This document shows, one piece after another, positions 25,576 to 34,035 of a DNA stretch of 64,000 nucleotides; position 1 is the stretch's first letter, and every line of letters begins with the position of its first letter. Source of the stretch: Alloyangia pacifica (GTDB taxonomy: Bacteria; Pseudomonadota; Alphaproteobacteria; Rhodobacterales; Rhodobacteraceae); NCBI RefSeq assembly GCF_020524285.1, contig NZ_JAIVKX010000021.1, forward strand, positions 1 to 64,000, written 5' to 3'. The notes beneath the pieces were generated by a model. That model had not been told where the DNA came from. It saw only the letters and a program-made list of their open reading frames with translations, and ran no database searches. Made by a program: the position numbers and the translations under genes.

Positions 25576-27708
25576 TCAGGCGATCGGCAGATTGCCGAAT
25601 TCGCCGGAATAGACCCCCGCCGACATGAAGGCGTATTCGTTCTCGATATCCGCCACACCGGCCGGCACGGCGGCGAAATGCGCCGCGCCGTCGTTGAACA
25701 GCACGTAGACCTCGCTGGAGACCCCGCGCGTGGTCAGGATCAGGTCGACATCGCCATCGCCTTCGAAATCGCCCTGCGCCGTGACCTGCCCGACGAGGCT
25801 CGGGTCGAGTTTGTCGACAACGATGTCGATCATCCCGTCCTCGACCGGGAATTCGAACACCCGCAGCCCGGGGTCGAGTCCCTCGGAGCTGTCGTCGATG
25901 CTGGCATTGACCATCTCCAGCGCCCCGTCCCCGTCGAAATCGGCGATCTGAAGCGCCCCGATGCCGTTCAACTCGCCATCGGGGAACCACGGCCCGTAGC
26001 CGGCGCTCGCCCCGGTACCGTCATTGACGTAGATGCTGATGCCTCCGCCGTCGCTGATCGCCACGTAGAGCACGTCGAGATCGCCGTCCCCGTCAAGGTC
26101 GGCGGGAATCTCGGTGCTGTTGCCGTCGTCGCTGCCGCCATAGCTACCGACCCAGTCGAAGCCGCCGGCACCGTCGTTGATCATCACCAGCGTCGAACTG
26201 GTCTCCCAGGCCACGCTGAGCAGCAGGTCGAGAAGCCCGTCGTCGTTCATGTCGGCGAGCCGGGTGTAATTGCCGCCCGGGCTGAGCTCGCCGAACGCCA
26301 GGTACTCCGTCGGGACCGGCACAACTGTCAGGCTGAAACTGTCGTCGCCGTTGTTGTCGAAGATCAGGAAGTCTCCGCCGATCAGGGAGGCCCCGACAAA
26401 ATCCACGTCCCCGTCGCCATCGATGTCACCGGCCTCGCCGACTTCCACGATATCCCGGGCGCGGTCGAGAGCTTGATAAGGGTAGCCGTCGCCTTCTGTG
26501 ACGTAGGGGACCGCGTCCGTCGTGGCGACGGTGAAACCGCCGCTGCCGTCGTTCTCATAGACCGTCGTTTCGACGACGAATTCGAAGTGATCTGTGGTCG
26601 TTGAGGGGTCGGGGAGCGGGAAAGGGTCGACCAGCTCGACCCGCAGAAAGTCGAAATCGCCGTCGCCGTCCATGTCCACCGCGCGCAGCGAGCCGCCGGT
26701 CTCCACACCGGTGTCGAGTTCGGTGAAGGCGCCGTCTCCGTCATTGAGCGCCACATAGACCTCGCCGTCCCGCGCGTACCAAAGATCAAGCGTCCCGGTT
26801 CCCGGCGGCGTGGGCCCGCTGGCGCCGCCCTCGACCGCGGTGAACTCCAGGTAGTCGGCGCGCAGCGGCTCGCCGCCGTCGCCCTGCCCGCGCAGCTCGA
26901 TCACGTCGCCGGCCTGCAGCTCGAGCGCCTCGATCACCTCGGTGGCGCGGCTGGCGGTGCTGGCGATCGCCGCGCCGCCGGTCGCATCCCAGGCCCAGTC
27001 CGCCACAACGGTGCCGTTGACCAGCACCTGCATCCAGGACGCGCCGTCGGTCTCGTCGAAATAGCCCAGCGTCAGATCGAAGGTGCCCGCCTGCTGCACG
27101 GTGTAGACCGCCCGCGCGGTGCCGCCGCCGGTGTGCTGCAGGTTCTGCCCGCCCGAGGCGGCGCCGTTGTTGCCGACGGTGAAGCCCGAGAGGATCTGCA
27201 GATCCTCGGCCTCGATCACGAAGCTCTCGCCGAGCGCCGGCGGCGGGCTGGCGAGGATCTCGACCGCATCGGTGCGCAGTGGCTCGCCGCCGTCCGACAT
27301 GCCGCGCAGCTCGATCACGTCGCCCGGCGCCAGCACCAGCCCCGAGATCAGGGTCTCGGCGGCAGAGGCCTTGGTGACGATGGCATCGCCACCGGTGGCG
27401 TCCCAGTCGAAGGCCGCAACCACCGCGCCATTCACCAGCACCTCCATGTAGGAGACGCCGTCGGTTTCGTCGAAATAGCTCACATTGATGTCGTAGAGCC
27501 CCACCGGCCCGTCAAAGACGCCGCCCGCTCGCGAGGTGGCCGCCGTGGCCTGCAGGTAACTCCCGCCCGAGGCATGAGGATTGGAAACGACCGAGAAGCC
27601 ACTGGCAATGCTCAGATCTTCCGCCTCGGTGAGACCGAGGGAGAGCGTGGCAGTGAAGGGGGTTTCGGGAAAGTCGAAAAGGGACGGCGCTGACTGTGAC
27701 GCGGGCAT
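25576..27708 (-). CDS. FG-GAP/VCBS calcium-binding repeat protein with two carbohydrate-binding-like domains
   Basis: 710-aa acidic protein. Residues ~25-150 and ~155-290 are two tandem copies of a beta-sandwich-like module. Each opens with EAEDL, then SGF and a SGG motif, and contains YFDETDG, VLVNG and WDATGG, resembling CBM6/malectin-like modules. The remaining ~410 residues are FG-GAP beta-propeller repeats with six calcium-loop motifs (for example DMDGDGDFDF, DIDGDGDVDF, DMNDDGLLDL, DLDGDGDLDV, DFDGDGALEM, DFEGDGDVDL). No Sec signal peptide, RTX C-terminus or anchor is visible, so the export route is unclear. GGAGG precedes the ATG. Likely a surface or matrix lectin-like protein. Confidence 0.75.
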   Translation of the reverse strand: MPASQSAPSLFDFPETPFTATLSLGLTEAEDLSIASGFSVVSNPHASGGSYLQATAATSRAGGVFDGPVGLYDINVSYFDETDGVSYMEVLVNGAVVAAFDWDATGGDAIVTKASAAETLISGLVLAPGDVIELRGMSDGGEPLRTDAVEILASPPPALGESFVIEAEDLQILSGFTVGNNGAASGGQNLQHTGGGTARAVYTVQQAGTFDLTLGYFDETDGASWMQVLVNGTVVADWAWDATGGAAIASTASRATEVIEALELQAGDVIELRGQGDGGEPLRADYLEFTAVEGGASGPTPPGTGTLDLWYARDGEVYVALNDGDGAFTELDTGVETGGSLRAVDMDGDGDFDFLRVELVDPFPLPDPSTTTDHFEFVVETTVYENDGSGGFTVATTDAVPYVTEGDGYPYQALDRARDIVEVGEAGDIDGDGDVDFVGASLIGGDFLIFDNNGDDSFSLTVVPVPTEYLAFGELSPGGNYTRLADMNDDGLLDLLLSVAWETSSTLVMINDGAGGFDWVGSYGGSDDGNSTEIPADLDGDGDLDVLYVAISDGGGISIYVNDGTGASAGYGPWFPDGELNGIGALQIADFDGDGALEMVNASIDDSSEGLDPGLRVFEFPVEDGMIDIVVDKLDPSLVGQVTAQGDFEGDGDVDLILTTRGVSSEVYVLFNDGAAHFAAVPAGVADIENEYAFMSAGVYSGEFGNLPIA

Positions 27709-27872
27709 ACACCTGCCTCCGGAATAGAGAAAATAGAAATGCGTAATTCAAATACGGATCCAGAGTGCGCTGACCAAGGGTAAGCGTCAACTCCGGCCTA
27801 GGAGTCGGCGAAACTTTGCGCAGCTTCCGGGGCCTTGCTCAGAGGGGTCCGACGAGGCCCCGGCGCGGCTTT

Positions 27873-28553
27873 TCAGGCGATGACCTGCACCTCGTCGATG
27901 CCCGCATCGACACCCCGGCAGGCGCTCAGCAGACGCGCCCCGAGATGGCTGGCCACGTAGCTCGCGTGAAAGCGCGTCGGCGCGCCCAGCACCAGCCGCC
28001 CCCCTGCCCTCTCGCGCCGGTCAAGCGCCGCGAACCAGGCGGCATAGAGCGCCGGATCCTCTTCGTGCAGGATCGCCTTCGCCAGCCCCCAGTCGGAGTC
28101 ATCCGCCAGGTCCGGCGCGGGAATTTTTCCCTTGATCGGGAGGGGCACGACTTTCTCGTCCGGCTCGCTGCCCGAGAGCCGTTGTTCGAAGTCCGGCCCC
28201 ACGTCGCCCCAGCGCCCGCGGCTGTCCTCGAGGATGCGCTCGATGGCGAGGGAGTATTCGCTGACCCGGCCGCGCGCGCCCTGGCGCTTGACCCGCAGCC
28301 AGCCCATGGCGCGCAGCTTCGCCATCTCGCGTTTCACCGTGCGCTCGTCGACCATCCAGAGCCGGGCGATCTCGCGCTGGCCCACCGCCAGCTCATCGCG
28401 CGCCCAGTTGTAGCGCGCGGTGACCAGGGTCATCAGTCGCAGCACCAGCACCTGGCGGCCCTTCTCCTGCGCCAGCGCGAAGGCCCCCATCACCGTGAGC
28501 AAATCGTATTTCAGGGCCGAGGCATTGCGCCCGACCGCCTTCGTGGCAAGCAT
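27873..28553 (-). CDS. DnaA-like plasmid replication initiator
   Basis: 226-aa protein that presumably opens the plasmid origin. The N-terminal ~110 residues look like a winged-helix domain (REIARLWMVDERTVKREMAKLRAMG). The C-terminal ~65 residues (DWGLAKAILHEEDPALYAAWFAALD..., then RFHASYVASHLGARLL) resemble domain I of chromosomal DnaA. This architecture is the hallmark of the DnaA-like replicon class of Rhodobacterales plasmids. No AAA+ domain is present. The ATG at 28553 follows GAGGGG. It is divergent from repAB, with a 684-bp origin-like region between them. Confidence 0.82.
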   Translation of the reverse strand: MLATKAVGRNASALKYDLLTVMGAFALAQEKGRQVLVLRLMTLVTARYNWARDELAVGQREIARLWMVDERTVKREMAKLRAMGWLRVKRQGARGRVSEYSLAIERILEDSRGRWGDVGPDFEQRLSGSEPDEKVVPLPIKGKIPAPDLADDSDWGLAKAILHEEDPALYAAWFAALDRRERAGGRLVLGAPTRFHASYVASHLGARLLSACRGVDAGIDEVQVIA

Positions 28554-28737
28554 GGTGCTGCCCCTCGCGTCTCTCCGCCTGTCTGCGGTGCCTCGGTGTC
28601 TGCGGGCTCTGGCGGCCCGTTGCATCTTTGCAGGGGAGAGCGAGGTGCCATTTGGTGGAAACCCAACGCTCTTTCCCGAGCTTGAGCTATTTGCGTCCGG
28701 TTTCTCGATTCTGTCAAGCGGTGGCCGTCAGCGGGTC

Positions 28738-28863
28738 TGTCCCCCAACCCATTTCCGAATGGAAAAATGGGTATTCTGGTATTGGGGGACACGCTGAATG
28801 TCCCCTATTGAGGCAAAAATGTCCCCCAATATGTAGCGGGAGCCCGAAAACTGTCCCCCATTA
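28738..28863. other. Candidate replication origin with five iterons
   Basis: Five copies close to TGTCCCCCAATA lie in 126 bp: at 28738 (TGTCCCCCAACC), 28780-28791 (minus strand), 28799 (TGTCCCCTATTG), 28820 (TGTCCCCCAATA) and 28852 (TGTCCCCCATTA). The first two copies face each other around a second dyad, ACCCATTTCC (28747-28756) and GGAAAAATGGGT. Directly repeated short units next to an initiator gene are typical iterons. The flanking 28864-29060 is AT-richer, as expected for a DNA unwinding element. No DnaA box (TTATNCACA) was seen. The rest of the 684-bp region holds no gene. Confidence 0.65.
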
Positions 28864-29075
28864 TTCGGTCCCATCCGGCAAGCGCCTGGTCTGATTCTTC
28901 GAATCGAATCGGACCTTTGCGACTCGGTCTTGGGCCAGCCTGCGTGGGCGATGGGCGCGGAAGACACGCAAATCGGCGGATCCCGCGTTTCGAGACTATT
29001 AGCTTTTGCCATGAATGCAAATTCAGCGTAAATTCCAGCCCATCGGAAATTAGCGTCCCGCAGTTTCGCAAAGCC

Positions 29076-29228
29076 TGTCCCCGCGGGGACAGGACGACAG
29101 GACAGCGTCCCGGCCGGGACTGCACGCAGACCGTCCCCGCGGGGACAGAAACCATAGAGTGTCCCCGCGGGGACAGATCCAAAAGCGCCCGCAGCGGCGC
29201 GACGGACACAAGCGTCCCCGCGGGGACA
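29076..29228. repeat. Cluster of five partition-type palindromes in the repA leader
   Basis: Copies of TGTCCCCGCGGGGACA lie at 29076-29091 (perfect), 29132-29147 (15/16), 29160-29175 (perfect) and 29213-29228 (15/16), plus a decayed copy GTCCCGGCCGGGAC at 29107-29120. The last copy abuts the AGGAGG ribosome site of repA. They probably bind the ParB-type RepB, giving both partition and autoregulation of repAB. Confidence 0.75.
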
Positions 29229-29237
29229 GGAGGCAGG

Positions 29238-30542
29238 ATGTTTACACATGAAGACCTGGCGCGGCTGCAGGCGCAGTCGCTGAAGATGCAGGGATGGATC
29301 CGGCAGCAGACCTTCTCGCCAGAGATGGAGAAGACCCTGCGCCGCTTCTCGAGCTGGGAGGTGGCCGAGCTGATCCTGCAGGTGAACCAGTCGACCCTGC
29401 GGGGACGCATGGCCGCCGACCCGCATCTGCCGCAGGGGCTGGTCGAGGAGGACGGCCGCCAGCGCTGGTACTCGCTGGAAGAGATCAACGAGATCCGCCG
29501 CAAGCTGAAGGTCAACCGCAAGAGCCTGATGCCCTACCGGCCGGCGAACAAGCGCGCCTTCCGCGTCGCCATCTCCAACTTCAAGGGCGGCGCCGGCAAG
29601 TCCACCGTGGCGCTGCACTTCGCCCATGCCGCGGCGCTCGACGGCTACCGGGTGCTCTGCGTCGACTTCGACCCGCAGGCGACGCTCAGCCACTCGATGG
29701 GCCTGTCGGACATCACCGAGGAATACACCGTCTGGGGCATCATGGCCCGTGACCTGATCCGCGAGACCGAGCGGATGAACGCCGCCACCCGCGGCGCCGA
29801 GAGCGGCTCCGCCCTGCCCCAGCGCAAGCTGCCCGAGGCGATCACCTCCATGGGGCTGCGCGATCTGCGCGCCGCCGACTTCATCAAGCCGACCTCCTGG
29901 CCGACGATCGACGTGATCCCCAGCTGCGCCAACGCGGCCTTCGTCGAGTTCGCCTCGGCCCAGTACCGACACCTGAACCCCGAGTGGTCTTTCTTCGCCG
30001 CAGTGAGCCGCTACCTCGACAGCCTGCCGCCCGACGCCTACGACCTGGTGATCTTCGACTGCCCGCCGGCGATCGGCTACCAGAGCATGAACGCGGTCTT
30101 CGCCGCCGACATGCTCTACATCCCCTCGGGGCCGGGTTACTGGGAGTACGATTCCACCACCTCCTTCATCGGGCAGCTCTCCGAGGCGCTCGGCGATTTG
30201 TCGGGCTTCGAGGGGGTTGTCCCCGCGGGGACACTCACCCTGCCGAAGGCCTTCCTCGACATCCGCTTCCTGCTGACCCGTTATGAAAGCGGTAACGAAT
30301 TGCACCGCGCGATGCGGCAAGCCTTCCAAAAGGTCTGGGATGAGAGAATGACCGAGCACCCGATCGAGATGACCCGCGCGGTCGAACAGTCCGGGCGCTT
30401 CTTGAGCTCGATCTACGAGATCGACTACCGCGAGATGACGCGGGAAACCTGGCGCCGGGCGCGCGCCTCCTTCGACCGCGCCTACGAGGAGTTCCGCAGC
30501 CACGTGCAGGTGGCCTGGGACAAGCTGGAGGATGAGGCATGA
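29238..30542 (+). CDS. repA: RepA, ParA-type plasmid partition ATPase
   Basis: 434-aa ParA-family ATPase that moves or positions the plasmid. An N-terminal extension with a helix-turn-helix region (WEVAELILQVNQSTLRGRM; residues ~35-60) precedes the deviant Walker A loop SNFKGGAGKSTVALHF (~115-130). The Walker A' region is VLCVDFDPQATLS and Walker B DLVIFDCPPAIGY. Length and extension match RepA proteins of alphaproteobacterial plasmids. The ATG at 29238 follows AGGAGG. A perfect palindrome (30218-30233) lies inside the gene at codons ~327-332 and encodes VPAGT. The stop overlaps repB by 4 bp. Confidence 0.92.
   Translation: MFTHEDLARLQAQSLKMQGWIRQQTFSPEMEKTLRRFSSWEVAELILQVNQSTLRGRMAADPHLPQGLVEEDGRQRWYSLEEINEIRRKLKVNRKSLMPYRPANKRAFRVAISNFKGGAGKSTVALHFAHAAALDGYRVLCVDFDPQATLSHSMGLSDITEEYTVWGIMARDLIRETERMNAATRGAESGSALPQRKLPEAITSMGLRDLRAADFIKPTSWPTIDVIPSCANAAFVEFASAQYRHLNPEWSFFAAVSRYLDSLPPDAYDLVIFDCPPAIGYQSMNAVFAADMLYIPSGPGYWEYDSTTSFIGQLSEALGDLSGFEGVVPAGTLTLPKAFLDIRFLLTRYESGNELHRAMRQAFQKVWDERMTEHPIEMTRAVEQSGRFLSSIYEIDYREMTRETWRRARASFDRAYEEFRSHVQVAWDKLEDEA
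30218..30233. repeat. Partition palindrome inside repA
   Basis: A perfect TGTCCCCGCGGGGACA embedded in the repA coding sequence, read as V-P-A-G-T. It shows that the site family extends through the coding region rather than being confined to leaders. Confidence 0.8.
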
Positions 30543-31654
30543 GCAAGCGACGCGGTTTCGACATCGACTTCCCCGCGGGGACGGAAACGCCCGAGCAGGA
30601 GGAGTTCCCGCGCGGCCCCGTGGGCTATTACACCGGCGGCGGACGGGCCAAGCCGGGCGCGTCCCGGCGGGGACCGATGGCGGCGGCCATCTCGGAGAAC
30701 GCCGATGCGCTGCGCGACCGGGCCGAGGCCGAGCGCGCCATCCGCGAAGAGAACGACCGGCTGGCGCATGATTACGTACGGCTGAAGCGGGCAGGGTTGA
30801 TCACCGACCTGGTGCCGATCGACGCGGTGTTGACCACCAAGCTGACCCGCGACCGCGCCGCCGGGCCGGACCCGGAGATCGAAGAACTGAAGGCCTCGAT
30901 CCGCGAGGTCGGCCTGTCGAACCCGATCCGCGTCGAGCCGGTGGACGATCACTTCGAGCTGGTGCAGGGCTTCCGGCGCCTTTCGGCCTACCGCGAGCTC
31001 TACGCCGAGACCGGCGACGAGGCCTATGCCCGCATCCCCGCGGGGCTGGTCGCCTCGGGCGAGGCGCTGGTCGGTCTCTACCGCAAGATGGTCGACGAGA
31101 ACCTGGTGCGCCGCGGCATCTCCTTTGCCGAGATGGCGCAGCTCGCGCTGGCCTTCGCCCGCGATCCCAATACCGAGACCACCGACACCGACGAGGCGAT
31201 CGCGCTGCTCTACGCCTCGGCTGGTCGGCAGAAGCGCAGCTACATCCGCCATTTCGCCACGCTGCTCGAGGAGCTGGGCGACGATCTGAACCATGCCGAG
31301 GCGATCCCGCGCAAGCTCGGGCTCGACCTGGTCAAGCGCATGGGCGACGAGGAGGGCTTCACCGAGGGGCTGCGCGAGATGCTCTCGGGGCAGGGCGAGG
31401 TGTCGTCCGACTACGAGGTGGCGCGGCTTGCCGACGCGCTGAAGACCGCCCCCAAGGCCGGTCCGAAACCCAAGGGCACCAGTGCAAATGCCGCCGCCAA
31501 GACCACGCTGCGCTGCACTGTCCCCGCGGGGACAGTCCGCTGCGCGGCGCGCGACGGCAAGGTCGAGCTGGCCATGGAGCGCGACTTCTCGAGCATCGAC
31601 CGCCATCGTCTCGAGGCTGCTGTCGCCGCCTTCATGGCGGCGCTCGACGAGTAG
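30539..31654 (+). CDS. repB: RepB, ParB-type centromere-binding partition protein
   Basis: 371-aa ParB-family protein. The N-terminal ParB/Sulfiredoxin (CTP-binding) fold is visible as VPIDAVLTTKLTRDR...IEELKASIREVGLSNPIRV, then FELVQGFRRLSAYREL. The box-II arginines of canonical ParB (GERRxR) are represented by GFRRLSA. A HTH-like central region follows (RRGISFAEMAQLALAFA). It is translationally coupled to repA (ATGA). The gene contains a perfect palindrome at 31519-31534 and partial ones at 30569-30582, 30661-30674 and 31034-31047. It is expected to bind the palindromes throughout the locus. Confidence 0.91.
   Translation: MSKRRGFDIDFPAGTETPEQEEFPRGPVGYYTGGGRAKPGASRRGPMAAAISENADALRDRAEAERAIREENDRLAHDYVRLKRAGLITDLVPIDAVLTTKLTRDRAAGPDPEIEELKASIREVGLSNPIRVEPVDDHFELVQGFRRLSAYRELYAETGDEAYARIPAGLVASGEALVGLYRKMVDENLVRRGISFAEMAQLALAFARDPNTETTDTDEAIALLYASAGRQKRSYIRHFATLLEELGDDLNHAEAIPRKLGLDLVKRMGDEEGFTEGLREMLSGQGEVSSDYEVARLADALKTAPKAGPKPKGTSANAAAKTTLRCTVPAGTVRCAARDGKVELAMERDFSSIDRHRLEAAVAAFMAALDE
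31519..31534. repeat. Partition palindrome inside repB
   Basis: A perfect TGTCCCCGCGGGGACA inside the repB 3' portion, read as V-P-A-G-T in the protein (residues ~327-332). Confidence 0.8.
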
Positions 31655-31693
31655 GCCCCGCAAAGCCACCAAGGCAAATCGCCAGCAGGGATC

Positions 31694-31726
31694 AGCCCCT
31701 GTCCCCGCGGGGACAGGGGCTTTTTA
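31694..31726 (+). terminator. Extended palindrome acting as repB terminator and partition site
   Basis: The 16-bp palindrome at 31700-31715 is extended by AGCCCC on the left and GGGGCT on the right to a perfect 28-bp inverted repeat (31694-31721), followed by TTTTAG. A stem of this strength with a T-run 40 bp after repB has the form of a rho-independent terminator, so one sequence may serve both DNA segregation and transcription stop. Confidence 0.7.
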
Positions 31727-32348
31727 GTGCCCGCCATGTCCCGGGACGCGCTGCCTGTTTGTCCTGTCCCCGCGGGGACAGGGGCTGATTGCGGCGCGGT
31801 GTCTTTGGTCTGTCCCCGCGGGGACAGACCGCGCGGCGGCAGCGCGCACGGTCGCTTCGGGGGAGGTGGCCCCGCGGGGACAGACGGCGCAGTGCTGCAG
31901 CGCCTAGACCGAACGCCCGGTGTCCCCGCGGGGACATAGGGGACCCGGAGCCGCCCGGACGCCTGTCCCCGCGGGGACAGAATGCCGGGGCGGTGGCGGC
32001 AGGGCGTGAAAGGCGGGTGTCCCCGGGGGACAGCACCCGAGCCGAGCTGTCCGTTTGCCTGTCCCCGCGGGGACAAGACCCGAGCGACTGTCCACCCGAG
32101 ACCCGTCCGTCCCCGCGGGGACGGGGGCTGCCGCGGTGCCGCGGAGCCTTCATATCCGGGGGTGTCCCCGCGGGGACAGCGCCCCCGGCGCTCTTCGCCT
32201 GGATCGAAATATCCCGGAAGGAGCCTACCGCAGGCCGGCGGGGGCAGAGCCGCCGATGGCTCCTGTCGAAGCGCACACGGCAGTTCGACCCGCGCGGAAT
32301 GACGCCTGCCTCGAAGACGCGCGCGATTTGCTTGTCCCCGCGGGGACA
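31700..32348. repeat. Partition palindrome array downstream of repB
   Basis: Eleven copies related to TGTCCCCGCGGGGACA lie in 650 bp with no gene. Perfect copies are at 31700, 31765, 31811, 31921, 31964, 32060, 32163 and 32333. Near-perfect copies are at 31867 (TGG start) and 32108 (C/G outer bases). A 15-nt version lacking the central C is at 32018. Spacing is 42-65 bp except the last (170 bp). The spacers share no evident sequence. This is best explained as a centromere (parS) array for RepB. The whole 31655-32517 stretch has no supported gene. Confidence 0.8.
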
Positions 32349-32517
32349 GCCAAGACATCCTCAGGAGATGAAAGTATTATGTTAATAAACTGGCAGGAGA
32401 GGCCCTCGATCTTGTCGGCAAGCCGCCGCTCGCAAAAGGAGAGCGCTCTGCAAATCTTTCCCGCCAGAGCGAAATCCGCGCTATTCTCGAAGGATTCCTT
32501 TTCTTTGCAGGCCTTTG

Positions 32518-34035
32518 ATGTCCAGAGTAGCCAGATACCCCGCCGGATTGCCCTCGCTCTTTCTTGTCGAGATGTGGGAACGCTTCAGCTTCTACGGCAT
32601 GCGCGCGATCCTCGTGCTCTACCTCGTCGACGCGGTGGAGACCGGGGGGATGGGGCTCGAGACCGCAGAGGCGGTGGCGATCTACGGCATCTACTCGGCG
32701 GCGGTCTACATCCTCGCATTGCCCGGCGGCTGGGTGGCCGACCGCTTCTGGGGCGCGCGCAAGGCGATCATCGCCGGCGGCGCGGTGATCATCCTCGGGC
32801 ACATCCTGCTGGCGATCTCGGGCGCGACGGCCTGGATCTTCCTTGCAGGGCTCTGTTGCATCGCGCTGGGGACGGGGCTGCTGAAGCCGAATATCTCGAC
32901 CATGGTCGGCGAGCTCTACCCCAAGGACGACGTCGGCGGGCGCGACGCGGGCTTCTCCTTCTTCTACATGGGGATCAACGTCGGGGCGATCCTCGGCGGA
33001 TTCGTCGCCGGCTATCTGGGCGAGGTCTGGGGCTGGCACTGGGGCTTCGGCGCGGCGGCGGTGGCCATGGCGCTGGGGCTGATTAATTTCCTTTGCGCCG
33101 GGCAGCGCTCGCTGCGCGGCAAGGGCGAGCGACCGCCGCCGAAGGTGGTGGACCCGGCGACGAAGTGGCGCGACAGCATGGTGAGCCTCGGGATCACCGG
33201 CGCGGTGGTGGTGCTTCTCGCGCTGCTGATCGGCACCGGGGTGATCGAGGTGACCAGCGCCGCGGGCGTGGCACAGGCGACCGGCGTGCTGATCGTCACC
33301 GTGGCGATCGGGTTCTTCCTCAACATCTACATCGCCGGGGACCTGTCGCGGGACGAGAAGAAGCGGATGATCGTGCTTGCCGTGCTCTTCGTCGCCGCGG
33401 CGGTCTTCTGGTCGCGCTTCGAGCAGGCGGGCTCCTCGCTGTCGATCTTCGCCGCCGAGCTGACCCGGCGCGACCTTCTGGGCTTCGAGGTGCCGGCCTC
33501 GTGGTTCCAGAACCTCAACCCGGCGTTCATCATCCTGCTGACGCCGCTCTTCGCCTGGTTCTGGACCCGGGCCCAGGACCGGGGCTGGGAGATCTCTGTC
33601 TTCGTCAAGTTCGGGCTGGCGCTGGTGCTGGTCGGCTTCGGCTTCTGGATCCTCGTGCCCGCGGCGCAGATCGCGATGACCGGGGCGAAGGTCTCGGCGC
33701 TGTTCCTGATCGGCACCTTCTTCATCCACACCTGCGCTGAGTTGCTGCTCAGCCCGGTGGGGCTGTCGACCTTCTCGCGGCTGGCGCCGGAGCGCTTCGT
33801 CAGCCAGATGATGGGCTTCTGGTTCCTCGCGGCCTCGCTGGGCAACCTGCTGGCCGGGCTGCTCGCGGCGGGCATGGACACCGAAACGCCCTCGGCGCTG
33901 CCGGGGCTGTTCAACCAGCTCTTCTTCGGCAGCGCGATCGCGGGGCTGGTGCTGATCGGCCTGTCGTGGCCGCTGACCCGCTGGGCGCTGTTGGGCAAGG
34001 CGGCGATCGAGGAAGAACAGCGGACGGGCCACTAG
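32518..34035 (+). CDS. POT-family proton-dependent oligopeptide transporter
   Basis: PTR2/POT symporter of about 505 aa with 14 or so TM segments. The N-terminal signature LVEMWERFSFYGMRAILVLYL carries the ExxER proton-coupling motif (E-x-W-E-R). PTR2 motifs GTGLLKPNISTMVGELYP and DAGFSFFYMGINVGAILGG are clear. It imports di/tripeptides with protons. An in-frame TTG one codon upstream (32515) is an alternative start; the ribosome site is weak. It lies directly downstream of the partition array. Confidence 0.92.
   Translation: MSRVARYPAGLPSLFLVEMWERFSFYGMRAILVLYLVDAVETGGMGLETAEAVAIYGIYSAAVYILALPGGWVADRFWGARKAIIAGGAVIILGHILLAISGATAWIFLAGLCCIALGTGLLKPNISTMVGELYPKDDVGGRDAGFSFFYMGINVGAILGGFVAGYLGEVWGWHWGFGAAAVAMALGLINFLCAGQRSLRGKGERPPPKVVDPATKWRDSMVSLGITGAVVVLLALLIGTGVIEVTSAAGVAQATGVLIVTVAIGFFLNIYIAGDLSRDEKKRMIVLAVLFVAAAVFWSRFEQAGSSLSIFAAELTRRDLLGFEVPASWFQNLNPAFIILLTPLFAWFWTRAQDRGWEISVFVKFGLALVLVGFGFWILVPAAQIAMTGAKVSALFLIGTFFIHTCAELLLSPVGLSTFSRLAPERFVSQMMGFWFLAASLGNLLAGLLAAGMDTETPSALPGLFNQLFFGSAIAGLVLIGLSWPLTRWALLGKAAIEEEQRTGH

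Noticed and set aside
31694-32348. CRISPR array
   Set aside because: The repeated unit is only a 16-bp perfect palindrome with variable spacing, decayed copies occur, copies lie inside coding genes, and no cas gene is nearby. A partition-site array explains it better.
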